Below are positions 13,240 through 26,917 of a DNA stretch of 64,000 nt, piece by piece. The notes beneath the pieces were generated by a model that searched no databases, was not told the DNA's origin, and was given only the letters and a program-made list of their open reading frames with translations. How positions within the stretch are numbered: the stretch's first letter is position 1; every line of letters starts with the position of its first letter. The stretch spans positions 6,224,616 to 6,288,615 of the forward strand of contig HG738139.1 in NCBI GenBank assembly GCA_000499405.2, given 5' to 3'. Position numbers and translations under genes: made by a program. The DNA is from Onchocerca volvulus. Lineage: Eukaryota; Nematoda; Chromadorea; Rhabditida; Onchocercidae.

Positions 13240-15581
13240 AAGGTATCTTATCAAAATGCTAAGATAATTCTGTTATATGCAAAAATTGAATTATTAACAC
13301 AACTATGTAAGAATATGTGAAACAAATCATCCGCATGAAGGTCGGTGATAATCCCATTTCGATTATCTCAAATTTCTCACACACCAAAAAATACTTCGAA
13401 ACTTTCAAAATGTTCGGTTTTTATTTGAATATCTATCAGATGACATCAAATTCTAAAGTAAACAATATATTTGCTGTTTGTTTTTCCTCTGCCCCTTTTT
13501 TTGATCTGATATGGCTCAATTCCACAGCTACCGTATCTTGCACTAATAACAAGTTATTTAATAAAAGTTGCGTTTGCAATTATCCTTCCAGTAGAATTGA
13601 AAGGAGTTGAGGACGATTGTTAATTTGAATTGCTTGTTTTTTTCTGTGGCTTTCTTCGTAGACTATTATTCGAGAACATTTCAAATTAACATGCCTTTCG
13701 TGAGATAAGATACGGAATGTTTATAAAAAAACTCCTAGGCCTATTATCAGAGAGTTCTTTTAGTCAGCTTACTTGTCCAAATGATGCTGCACTTTATTCA
13801 AATTTTTACCGTAAAGAATTCGAAATATGAAGGAGGAACTTAAGAAAGCTTTTTTGTATCAAAAAGAAATTTCAGCTCCCACTACATTTATCTTGATTTT
13901 GCTGTTTGTATATTGCAGATATGTATACTGTATCATCTGTATACTGTATTATATCATCATTTACTCACCACTATTCTCACACTTTTTCATCCAGTTTATT
14001 GTTACAATCTAAACCTAAATGTTAAATGCTAAAACATTTAAGATATAAATGAGAATTAATAGTATGTTTGATTCAAAATTTATTGTCTGTTTAAACAAAA
14101 GCATGATAGGATCGAATTCGAAATACTTTACAGAAAAAAGTTTTAAGACAACAAAATGCATGCAGTTCAATGAATATGATCAGAACCACACTACGACCAA
14201 TTCGAAGTCAATTCTCTTGCTCGTATAAATCGTACTTTGAAAATATTTCTTAAGAAATATTTCCCTAAGCTCAAGCGGAACCAGAAATATTTTTTCTATT
14301 TCGCTTCATCCATATGAATCCTATTTCGTATTTCATGTACTCTGTTGAAAAATCTCGAAATTCTAATCATTCAGCCTCAATGTAATGAACTTTTTGAAGA
14401 ACTGATGGGACTTAAAATGTTTGAATTGATACTGTGCTTTTGGAAAAACTTTCACAGCTTAGTGAATTGATCACTGTTATAATCATAGATATTCGGATCC
14501 AACAAGAATAATATATTCATTCGCTTATTTTAACGATGTTGAAAATGATGCAATTAAAATGGCATTAAAATTTCAATCCATTTTTACACCAAATTTCCAA
14601 AATCCTTTCCATTTATTAATTCTTTCATAATATCTAAACATTGTAAAATATTTGTCCTTGATTTACTTAACACTGAACAACTAAGAATTACTTTTCAAAG
14701 TATTAGGATATAACTTGCCACATATGAGATCATACAACAAGTAAATTTAAAGATGCAAATAATTCTTAAATATCCACAGAAAAACTGCATATGCCAGAAA
14801 ATCGTTAACTGGATAGTAAGTATTTGCACTGCCATTTGTCCGTATCATTTCGAATTTCAAAGAATCAGGTAATGAAGCAAAAAATGCTAGAGTTTTGCGG
14901 AAACAACAGCTATATATTTGATTAATAATGAAAATTAAAGAAAATTTCTATGTGACTCGTCCAAAAAACTGCTGGTCATGGACAAGATGGTGTTATTTAA
15001 AGATTAAATTTTATTATTAGACAAAATAATGGTTAACTAATGAAAAAAGCAAGACAGAATGAAAGAAATACTGATCAAGTTTTTATTTTATATAGTTTAA
15101 ATCGAGCGTTAAGTATAATTAAAATGAGAGAATCAGGAAAGCAAAAGTGTTTAATTTTTTTTTTTTTTTTTTTTTGATATGAGAAATTGGCAATTCATAT
15201 TTTCTGCAGTCCCACAAAGATAAGGCTTTCGAATAATGAACTTTCAGATTCCCAGTTCTCTCAGATAAGGCTGAAAGTCAATTAAGTCCCTATCGTAGCT
15301 TAATACATATTAGAAGTAAAAAAATTGCAAAAATGATAGAAAATCTTTGTTTAAGGAAGGACATGGAGAACAAGCTATTAATCCAATAGAAAAAATGATT
15401 CATATTTTACATAAACTGACCCGCATCATAAACTCAAAAGCGTACATATAATAGAATTTGTATAAAAACAATCTAGCTGACAAAATATCTCATTTTTAGA
15501 AATTATGAAAAACGATTTTTAGCGTAGAGGAGCCATATATTGTCGCATTATTTCACCAACTACAGCCCAGTAAGGAACTTT
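13240..15581. other. Spacer between convergent rpn-6 and topoisomerase II genes
   Basis: It lies between two stop codons on opposite strands, so it should contain both 3' untranslated regions. Short repeats such as the TATACTGTAT copies near 13924-13955 and a long T tract near 15158-15175 are visible. No exon, RNA gene or classical AATAAA signal close to either stop could be assigned with confidence. Confidence 0.55.
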
Positions 15582-18500
15582 TCACATTCTCCTTTCTTCT
15601 TTATCCAATGCCTACAATAATTCCAACGATGTGTTGAAAACATTGATTTTCATTATATTCAGTAGTAGTGTTTTGCAAATAAAATAAACGTTATGTACTG
15701 CACCAGCATTTTCTTTTAAAACGGTTTCTATTCTATAAAAAATTTTTCGGTAATTGCCAAATTCCTCGCTTTTGTCTGTTTGGAAATTTTTGGGTATATG
15801 AATCATCAAAAATACAAAATATGACTATTTGTCAAACATTAACAAAACAAAAGATATTTGAAACAAACCGTGGACAATACATTCAAATCCATACTCCATA
15901 AACTTCTCCATGTTGTTGACTTCAATGCTTCGAACTGTCGCCACAATTCATTCCTTTTTTCTTGCAAAATCATAATTTCTTCATTGCTTAAACGACAGAG
16001 TGGCATATCGAGCAAATAAGCAAAATCTGGCGAACTGCGACTTCCATTCTACATAAAATAGTCCTATAGCAAGAATCAGATAATTCCATGATGACAATCA
16101 AATTTTATAGATTTGAAAATGTGATAAAATGGAATTACAAGTGAAGTGAATAAAGATTTCTAATTAAAATTTACAATGTGTTTTACGAGACAGCTATTCT
16201 TTTGATGTATGCCCGTTTGCATAATGCATTTTGTTAAAATTACTAATATCAACTCTACCGCAGAATTTTTCATTTTCATCGGATTCGAATCAAATCCTTT
16301 CTCAACCAGCTGAATTATGATTTCTGCACGATTTTTCTTTTCAATAATGATTTCACCATCGATAATAGCGTTCACGAAACGAACCTGAACAAGTTAAATG
16401 TGAATTGATAATTCTCATAAGTCTTGAGACAAACGATGAAAATGACTGTGAGAATCAAAACAATTCTAACAAAGAGATCCTGTGTCAGGAACTGAAAGAA
16501 AAGCAGAACTTACTGACAATTTCATCAGATGTGATAGACGCAAACAAAAAATAAAAAAATAACATCATAACCAAAGTTTACATATTCTCATCGAAAAGCT
16601 CTTAATTTTGAAATTTTTCAACTTACTTGGTTTTCCGTAAATTTAAGCTTCTGATCCATAGCTTTCAATTCATATTGCTTTCTTTCCATATATTTCTGCC
16701 GACGCACTTCAAAAAACTCTTGAAATATGTCTTCCATAGAATTATACTTTCGCAGCGCATTTTTTTCATCAAACAAAATCTAAATTTCCATAGTATATAA
16801 AATATGGTAAACTGAACAAAAAACACCAATAAATAAAGTATGTAAATAATAACATAAAATAGTTAAAAAAAAACAGTACTACATAAATTATGCAAAAATA
16901 AGATTACTGCGAATATACGATAAGAATTTCTGCATAACAAATTAAGAAATCCGTAAAAACTATTATAAGAACATACATAACCAACAACTTCAACGTTTAA
17001 ATTCACTAAAAATATCTAGAATATTAATATAATACAATGAACAATATCCTAAACAATATGCATAACTCGTGCGAATTTCAATTTCAAATGTGGAACAAAC
17101 CATTGAATTTTCACTTGCTGCTGATTGTAGTTTTAACAATCGATTGAGTGTTTTAATTTGCTTTTTGTCGCTTATCAATGGTTTATCAATCACATGAAGA
17201 ATGAAATGTACATTGCTTTCAGTGTGAAGTTCTTCATAATTCCTGTAAATAAAGTGACTTAAATTCAATCACATTCGCAACAAAAAACTGAATATAAAGA
17301 CCGCATTAGAAATGTGAATAAGTCAAAAATGATCTTATCAAATTATGAATTCTTTACCTTATTAATCCATTTTTGACGACAAAATCGAGCACTTTCTCTT
17401 TGTATTTATTATTCCAAATCCCGACAGGAAGTTCTGTAATTGTTGCCTAAAAGAGAATAAAGAAAAATACTAATACCATAAAATGTTAGAAACGCTTTCT
17501 CAATAAAACTATCAGAAAATTACTGCGTAAGTGCAAAAATTAAGAGACAAAAAGCATTATTACTAAACAATATAGTCTTCACCTTAAGACCACTTCTCAG
17601 ACGACGATACGAAACTTTTCCGGAGATATTGTATTGATAAGGTGCAGTTTCTTCTATCGTGCCTTGAAAATTTCGGAAATGTGGCAACTGAAATTTTTAT
17701 AATTTTGCAATAATAATATGTTTTGAAAACCTATAGAAGTTGAAACCAGAAGAATTCATATCAAAAAAGTATGAAATAAAACCATGTACAATTGGTCTAT
17801 CATCTATTTTGTACTATCCGTGGATGACAAAGAAAATCATTTAATGAATGTCGCAAAAAAGTTTATAATCAGCAATTATCAGGCTTGAGAATTAAAAATA
17901 ACTAGGCTTGAAATTACAATATACGATAGCGATACGATAGATAATATACGATATGCAGATTAGAACTGTTACCGACATTAATTATGTAATTGAATAATTT
18001 GATATCAAGATAAGTTATGTTATCAGAGGTCATGCTTCACCTATATTTGCATAAATTTTTTAGATAAAGAGTACAACATAATATTTATTTATAATTTTCT
18101 AATATACATTCAAAGACAGATAAGGAGACTGTCTTATCTACTGCTTTTGTTCTTTCAATATTTGCTGTCTTGTTTTATTGTCCTTGTAATATTTCCTGTC
18201 CTTCTGTTCTATTCCCTTCTAACTAATTTATGATAATTTCCTTCTAAAAATAAATATATAAATATTGGTCAAGGAGAAAAAAAAAAACGACAGAACAGAG
18301 CAAAATATTTCCAAATATTAGAACATAAAATTTTGGAAATAATGATAATATATACCATGTCCTGAAGTGATCGGCCATCAATAAGTCTTTGGACGTTATT
18401 GATGACTTGCCTGGGACAACGTGGTAATATTTTCGTGGCCCATCCTGTACCAATCCCTTCTGCACCATTTATCAGAATCATTGGAATTATTGGACAATAC

Positions 18501-21500
18501 CTAATAAACAATTTCAAAAATTAATATTCCAAATATATAATAGCTCAGCCAATCTTTAATCTGAAATAAAATTCTGATTTATAAAACAAATTGGGTCAAA
18601 ATCCGATAAAGATGCTGTATTGTAGAACTAATCATTCAAAAAAGAAAAAAGAAAAAAAAAAAAACTAACGCAAAAAAGCGAATTTACAATTCAGCATCCA
18701 ATTTCTTTTAACATATTCTGTTTCTATTTTGAAAACGACAGAAGTGAGAAACAACTCACCATTCTGGTTCAATGAGTGCATTTTCTTCTACCAAATATTT
18801 TAGAACTTTATCATCTGAACGCGGAAATATGGCTCTCACAAGTGGACTGAATTTTGATTATTAAATGGCTAGTTAAAATTAGTGTTAATGACAGCACTGA
18901 GATTAAGAATTCAAATAGAAAAGACGAAGAAAAGTTAAAGCACGAAAACACCGCTATGAAAGATTTCAACAAGATCCTAAGGATTAAAAACTAAAAACTA
19001 GCCTGAAAAATGTAAAAAAAAAAAAAAAATAAACATCTAAATAAAAATTCAAAAAATTATATGTGAAATTGAAAACAATTATATATGAAATTTGATGCCC
19101 AGTGGTGATAAAAGAGAGGATTTAACGCTACCTTAGCGAAGTATAAATGTATCGTGCACTTGCCGCATCTTCGCCACCTGCTAGACGTGTACCAAATTGA
19201 CCAAGAGGTAAAAGAAGATTTAGATTATTGGAACCAACGAAATCTTGTGCTAAACGAATGATCGTATTCACTAAAGATTCCTAAAAGAGAATTCAATGAA
19301 ATAAAAAATGGATGGACTGGTAAAGTAGAATCAAACAAAAATTAGACACAGGTAACAAAAAACATATGAAGATTCGAGATAATAGAAATTAAAATTTACC
19401 TCTCCATGATGATATGCACAGTATTGCGAAACAGCACCTGCTAATTGACTTACTCGTACTTCGCCACGCTCATAACGTTCAAACATTGTAAACAAAACTT
19501 TTCGTTGACTTGGTTTCAATCCGTCCATTATATTTGGCAAAGAACGCTGAAACATCCTGATAATTTCAGTAATTATTAAAAAGTGGTACAAAGTACTGCA
19601 GGAAATTCGAAATTTAGGAAACAAATTTTAATAAAATAATTATTCTGATGCGTTTTCACATCAGTAATCTACATACATTAAAATGGTTGATAGTGCGTCT
19701 TTTTCTTTTTGTATTTTCACTAATATTAATTTGGTGAGTCATACAAATCTTATTTTTTAGCGGTAATTATGTTAATTCTGATTACATATATTTAAATTCA
19801 AAATAAAGCTTAGGAATTCAAAGAAAAAAAAATAGTATTCGATCAGATGGAGGTTAATAGCATTAACGGATTTTCCCAAATATTAAAAATTCAAATCGAA
19901 ATACAACAAACCCGCAGATCTAATTGTGAATATTCCACTAATTCTTTATTGATAAATTCCGAAAAAGTTTTCTCATTGTGGCTTGAATCAGTCGTAGTTG
20001 ATAGCATCAGCTGTAATCTCAAATCAAGTCACAGAAGTAATATCTTTATTTATTATTTTACTGTCTTTAAATAAACTTCAGTAAAAATTCACCTTACTGT
20101 TCTCAGCTATCCAAATTTTCCGATCATCAGCTTTCTTTTTCGCAAATGCAAGGTCAATGCTTTCATCTGAGGCCTTACCATCATAAATAAAACGTATTGT
20201 ATGTCGTTCAATATCCGTAAAGTATTCTCGAGCTTCTTTAGCCGATGATGTTCCCAATCCTATAAAAACATTTCAACAATTAATTACCAGAATATTAATG
20301 CAGTGTTCATCAGTATAAGAGAGCTAAACATCGATTTCCTAAAATTTCAAATATGGCCTTCAAACCTTTATAATATTTTATTGAATACTTCACCGAATCA
20401 GGATTTTCTGCTCGCCATCTTTCATAATCATTTATACTATAAAATGATTTCACATCGGACCCACGCTTCGCCTGCAATAATATTATACCATTAACAAATA
20501 GGAATATATTCGCACTTCTTTAGATTGCATATAATATTTTTGATTTCTTTTTTCATTTCAATGAATCATTTCCTGCTTCTCCATTATTACCATATATATA
20601 TATATACTTCTATCCCTTGCTTCTCCATTACTTTCATTAACATCTATAGCTTAACACAAAAGCAGAGATAAGTCTCATAAGAACCACATCAAAAAAATTA
20701 AGCAACACCTTCAATAACGGAGTAATGAAATAATTGACATAATTAGCTTTAAGTAGCGATGGCCAATACATGTGCAAGAAATTTACAATCAATCCTTTAA
20801 TATGCGATCCATCGGGGTCCTATAATATTTTCTCATTATCATATTTTATCAAAAAACATAATTTGATAAAGATATGGGAGGAAAAGAGAAAATGTTCAGT
20901 GTGAAATGACAATATGAAAAAAGGCATTATAAGGACAGAGAAATTTTATCTTAAGAGGAAAATATAATCTGCTACAATCAATCCCAAGAAAATTAAGCCA
21001 GTTCCATTCAATTTTTTTGCAGAAATATGATTTGTCTAGCAAAGATGAATTATGAAATGATATGATAACATAACAACTTTTGAACAGTTAGCAAAAACAT
21101 ATGTCATAAGGATATCACCTGATCAGTCATGATAAGCAGTCGTCCATAGCGCAAAGATTTTAATTTTTCGTCGTTGCTATAATTTTCACCAAATTTTAAT
21201 CCCAATATCCGCACAAGAGCCGAAATTTCAGCATTTTCGACAGCCTTAACGCTATCTTATTTTATATCATGAAAAGCATGTTGAAAAGGGAGATAACATG
21301 ACCTAATATCTCGAACTCATTTCCATCTCAATATCAAACATAAAAAGTTTGGAAAAAATTAAATAAGAATTCATAACTACATGATATTTCTGTGTGGCGC
21401 ATATATACTGTATGATATTTCTCTGTTAGCCAACAAAATCATCCAGATAATTCTAATAATTTCATTAAACTTTAATCAGTTCGATTATTCCGTTAAACTT

Positions 21501-24500
21501 AAGATTTATTCAAAGAGATTTCAAAGCTTTTCTCATTTAAAGAGAAATATAAAAATTTAGTAATATCATATAAAATTGGTTCTAATGTTGATTTGTCAGA
21601 AACCGAATTCTTCAGTTGTAAACCGCCTGGGTCTAAAAAACGAACCAATTTAGCATCCATTCCTCGAACGTTTGCCAGCTTTCCTCGAATCGGAAAAACA
21701 CCATACTGTTTTCGTCCAATTACAACGAGACCAGCAACCGCAAGTGCTTTTGCCGAATCACCTTCCGTTACGATTAACGTGCAATTATAACCATTCTTCG
21801 TACCTGCATCAGTTGCATCTTCAAGTTTTGATAAATCCCATAGAGGCCGCTTCATGGAATGATTCAGCGAAGCCTAAAATAAACACATTAACATGTAATT
21901 CATTTATATTACAAAAAAAAAGCAGAAGTCTATGCTAGCAATCTTATATAAATTCAGAGATAAGCAAGTGAAAAGAATAAAGACCGTGTGTTGTTGACTG
22001 ATATCGCAAAGCAAATGATGGATGATATCGCTATTGGTAAAGAAATTTTCATAAAATGATTCTGGTATAATGCACGTTGAACCGAAATTCTTCACTGAAG
22101 TTGTAAGGTATTCTTTTGATTGCGATTCGAAAGCAGGATTTTCTATCAATGAATTTACAAATATATGAAGTCGATTTTTAATCTGAAAATATATGTCAAA
22201 AAATAGTAATTTACAAACTGATTTTTCGCTGTTATGGTATGACTAAATTTTTTTCTTATCGTTTTTACGAATCATTGATTTTGAAATATAAATAAGTTCT
22301 TTGTACTTTACAGAAATTATAGCTTACTTGATGCGTATTTATGCATTTTTCGGAACCAGAGCGTTGATTTATTTCCTGTTTTAATCGTGATACTACTTGA
22401 TTCACTATATAATCCACATGTCGTCCACCCTAAATTATTCATAAAATATTACGTAAAAACATTCTGTTTGTTATTTGGTTCTTGTTTCTGTTGTTGCAAT
22501 GCAATGTTACTGAATAAAAGTTTTGTGTGTTGCGTTTGAACTAGAAATAGATGCAGACAATGAAATCACAATAAAATCAAATATCCAAGAATTCCTAAAT
22601 TTCGAAAACTTTTCAAAAACTTTTTAAAAAGAATAGTTACAGTGAAAAGAAATAAAGGTGATCAGATTGGACTGTTATTTTCTTTAAATATCTACAAAAA
22701 TTTCATCGGTTCCACAATTTTATTGGATTGAAAAACTAGCCAACCTTTAAAGTACTGATATTGTTAACAAAACTAATGTGCTGATAGCCAATATCACTCG
22801 GTGCTACAGCAATCTGCCATCGATCATTAACATTACAATAGAACGGAACGGTGGAATTGGCAACATTTTCATTGATATTTGTTGAAAATAATTTCACATA
22901 GTCTTCGAATCCTGAAACCTTCAAAATAATGAGGTTATATATTAATACAAAGTTGTCGAAAAGAAAATACAATCATCATTAAGTATTTTGTAAGCTGAAA
23001 TTCAAAAATTTCAATAAAACACATCAAATTGAAAAAAAAAAAAAGCAAGGATTTCAGTATATATTTCATGGAATGATATTAATGAAAAAAATATATGCTA
23101 ACCTCGATCTTACTTCCGTTTAAAAATACATGAACACTGTCAAGAGTGCCAGCGATATCCACTGTCCTTCTTACCATAACTTCTATCGTATTTTCATCTA
23201 GAACTGATAACTTGAATTTGTTGAGATCAGGCTTAAATGTAACACAAGTATAATCGACTGCATTTGTGCCAACATTCGTGATAATCGGATCATCCACATC
23301 ATTCATGTTATTCCGCCAGCACTAAAACAAAATAATATTGGTTAATAAATGAATTCAAGAAAATTCTTAAAACAACAGTAGATATACTTGACATTCAGAA
23401 ATTACTGTGTTTTTAATGCAGCGAAGTGAGAACATGAAAAAGAAACAGTGTAAGATAATTAGCGCAGCAGAACCAGAATCAATCCAATTTCAAAGTAATT
23501 TAACTGAAATTGGATTTACAAAAAAATTAAACGTCAAGAGCTGGGTGACTAAATAATTACCACATGCAGAATAAATCTTTATGTATATACAAACGTATGA
23601 AAATTACAATTTTTAAAATTCAAGAAATATATGTAATAGAAATATATACTTACCTGAAAAAAACGTAATCCAGACTGCCTCGTACAAGTTTCTATAGAAA
23701 ATTCAGTGCTAAATATATTGCACAATTTAGCGCCGAATCCATTTCTACCACCTGTAATTTTGACAGCTCGATTAACAGCTTTTAGTTAGATCATGTATCT
23801 TCGATAAATTGAAAAAAAAAATTGAAAAATACTTTTTTTTTTTTTGTTTTTAAGCCGAGCGTCTCTTTCACAGCTTTTATTCACTTCTGTAAAAAATAAC
23901 GACATAAAATAATAGTACATCATTTGAAGAACTGACCGACTATTTTTAATTCGGAATCGTCATAATTGGATGAAGTGAATAAAGTACCAAAAATCATCGT
24001 AGGAACATAGATCCTTTCCGTTGGATGAATCTCTATTGGTATTCCACGACCATTGTTCCAAATCGATATTATGTTTCTTTCTCTAAATAAAAGATTGGAA
24101 AAGAGTTTAAATTAATATTTGGTACCTGAAGTCTTTATAATCATCAGATTCTGCTAGAGAGGCAAATGAAATGGTAACTTCTAAGCAAATTTATATTTAA
24201 AAGTAATACATTATCCAGAAGTAGCTGAATTGCATAATTCATTTGCATATTTGTTAATGCGATAAGTCCAATTAAAGAAAGATTTTATTACCAACAGTGT
24301 ATTAAAAAACAAAGTCACCTGTCAATATTAACAGCAATGGTAGTCATTTCTGGATCTCGCCTCTTGTTGTCAGCTGCATTAACCAGAATTTCATCAAAAA
24401 TTTTCAACAAGCCAGGAACAATTCGTGCTTCCTTTTTTAGTATTCGCTTCATCACAGCATCGTAAACATAAATCGGCTAAAAGTATAATAAGTGAATTAC

Positions 24501-24950
24501 AATGAGAAAAAGCTAGTCATCCGATTTAGTTTCCTGAAAAATTCAAGATTCACGAACTCTCTACCAATAAACTTTCGTAAAATTGTCTGTAAAATGAAGA
24601 ATACAAACTTGTTCGTCAGATAAAAAAGCAGAACCAATATAACTATCTGGTCGATAAAGTATATGCTTCAGAGGAGTCAGTCTTTGGTATTTCTCAACTG
24701 CCAATTTCGCACTAATACCTTGCTGTTCGGATTCATGTGGAACTGAAAATCTTTGAATGCTAAATGAGTAAAGTAATTTTATTACAAATTAATAATGGAT
24801 ATTTACTTGTATCTGTTGCATGCTAGTAGTATCTATAAGATAAAATGATTTCGATATTTATAAATTATTACTTTTATCAAGGACTAATACTTGATCATTG
24901 ATACAACTTTCTATAAGATCTACAAATTCCAGCGATTCATTCCAAAACAT
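15582..24950 (-). CDS. top-2: DNA topoisomerase II, apparently without C-terminal tail
   Basis: Type II topoisomerases pass one DNA duplex through a transient break in another, using ATP. About 28 exons were read from ATG 24950 to TGA 15582, giving about 1191 codons. In order: GHKL ATPase ([16 protein letters not shown] in exon 24319-24476; IWNNGRGIP in 23937-24082; [10 protein letters not shown] in 23654-23751), transducer (23103-23321, 22745-22918, 22328-22429), TOPRIM (EGDSA in 21646-21873; [13 protein letters not shown] across 21119-21244 and 20709-20819), then the breakage-reunion core. The catalytic Tyr in ASARYIYTS is codon 19149-19151, in exon 19132-19280. Other core exons are 20366-20471, 20093-20259, 19912-20010, 19400-19546, 18760-18846, 18356-18500, 17583-17687, 17358-17446, 17101-17242, 16627-16779, 16259-16384 and about 15865-16048. 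The first two exons (24891-24950, 24807-24822) and last two (15699-15775, 15582-15611) are less certain. Metazoan enzymes are usually near 1500 residues, so the acidic/basic tail seems absent. This could be top-2 itself or a paralogue. Confidence 0.93.
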
Positions 24951-26917
24951 TTTACAAACATCTTTAGAAACTAACAGAAATTACTAACCATTACTGTTAC
25001 TAATAAAACGATAACAGTAATGAAAAAGAAGTCGTTGAGAACATTCACATGAATGTGTTCTCAGATGTAAGCTTTTCTTCGAAATAACGAATGGTCGTTT
25101 GGGATACTCCCTGAGGAGCATCTTCCGAATACATTTCATCCAGATTTTCTCATTCACTTACTTCAAGTATTTACCGTTGACCTGAAACTAACAAACTTTA
25201 AAGAGAAAAGAAAACCACCACAACAACTCAATTAATCTTTTTGATGGATGATCCTTAAAAGATATAAAAAGTCGTCCAACTGTGAAATAAAAATGCATTT
25301 TTACAAACCAGTGCCGAACCAAATTTATGGAAAATCATTATCGATGGATGGACGAGGATAGTGCATATTGGTAGGGGGAGTGAAGTGGACTAGTTTGCAC
25401 CAAAATATTTTAATTAGAAGATTTAAACCAAATTTGAAATATTCGGTTGGAATTAATGCGTTCCCTGAACTTGACAAGAGGCAGATATCAGTTCCACGAA
25501 ATAAGATTACCTTGTCTTATTTGAAGGAATATTTATTCAAATATTACTTATCAGAGAAATAACACCACAGAGCATAAGATGAAATACACAACAAACATCG
25601 ACATAGTGTACACAATCGCAAATTAGAGATGAAACATTGCAATAAGAGTGTGGTGACTATTACTTAATTTACTTAATTACCACCAAAAATTAGTCACATA
25701 GGGAGGAATTCTCTTGAAATCTATGATATCTATTTTGAAATTCGATTTCATGTTAATCCAGCAATATAAATACTTATAAAAACAATCGTATAACACAGAA
25801 AATAATATTGCTGAACATGAGAAAATATACAATAACAAATTTATAAATTAAAAAACGCGATTATTTGGCAGAGACATATAACATAAACTAAACTCTACAT
25901 ATCACAATTTAAATGCAATATACAAACAAAATAAAAATCGGTGAAGGAATCGATGGTGTGATCATAGCCCGCAACAGTATGTAAATGAGCTACAATTGCC
26001 TATATTTAAGTGAAATTTGTGAATTTCCATCGAATAATAATGTATGAGCATAATTATTGATACATTTTTTTTTTACATAAAATAACGTTAGAAATCTTAT
26101 CATAATTAATTACTCCTTTTTATATTCTCGACCAATCGTCGGAAAATTTACTTTTTTTTTCTCACTTCTATTATACAACAAACAGATTTAATTGAGTAAC
26201 AAGAATGAGCAGTTTTTCGAATATCTTTCCTAGTTTTTCCTAAGCTACTGGTTATTACATAAGCAACATTTCAATTAGTTATAAAAAACAAGGAAAACGA
26301 AAATCGGATAATTAGCGTTTGATAATTTTTAATTTGTTGCCATACAATTGATTCATTTGACAAAATATTTTGCACTTGTTTTTAATATGAGGTATTTTCT
26401 TTCGAATAATAAGGGTGAAAGAAAATTAAGGCATGGGTTGCAGAATTCCAGAAATCCTGATCCTCAAATCCTTAAGCGTATTAGTCTTTAGGATTTTTCG
26501 AGAATAACTATAAAATATATGGAAATTTTTGCTCGGCGCAACTTAAGTAACCACCATAAATTTGGACGCTTAGTAAGTAAAACCTACGTCATCAATAGGA
26601 TTCATGGCTTCAACCGCTAAATCTAGAAAGGCAAAAAGCTAATGTAATGGATCTATCATTTGTCCAACGAGAATTCGCTGATAACAAAGACTGAATTTGA
26701 GAATTCTTTAAGCTATTGTAAAGAAAAAAATTAGTTCTGCTTCAGTAGTTTATTAATTCTGTCTCATTTATATCTCCTGCTGGAATGAATTAAACTAATA
26801 AATTTATGATTGAATAGATACATCGGAATCTAAACAAAAACCCGTAGAGAACTCTACATCATTTTTCATTCATTCAGTAATGTACAAGACAGCTATTTGA
26901 CGGAAGATATGCATCGA
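24951..26917. other. Spacer between tir-1 and topoisomerase II genes
   Basis: About 2 kb separates the tir-1 stop from the topoisomerase start on the same strand, so this holds the tir-1 3' untranslated region and the topoisomerase promoter. A perfect 11-bp-arm stem-loop (CATTACTGTTA / TAACAGTAATG, 24989-24999 and 25012-25022) and an imperfect palindrome GAGAACATTCACATGAATGT at about 25038 sit just upstream of the presumed start. A plus-strand frame at 25368-25562 is discussed among the rejected items. Confidence 0.5.

Noticed and set aside
25368..25562. Plus-strand 64-codon frame with a stretch (ISVPRNKITLSYLKEYLFK) loosely like a DIX or ubiquitin-like domain
   Set aside because: There is no splice donor before the stop, no flanking exon, and the similarity is short; it is probably chance.
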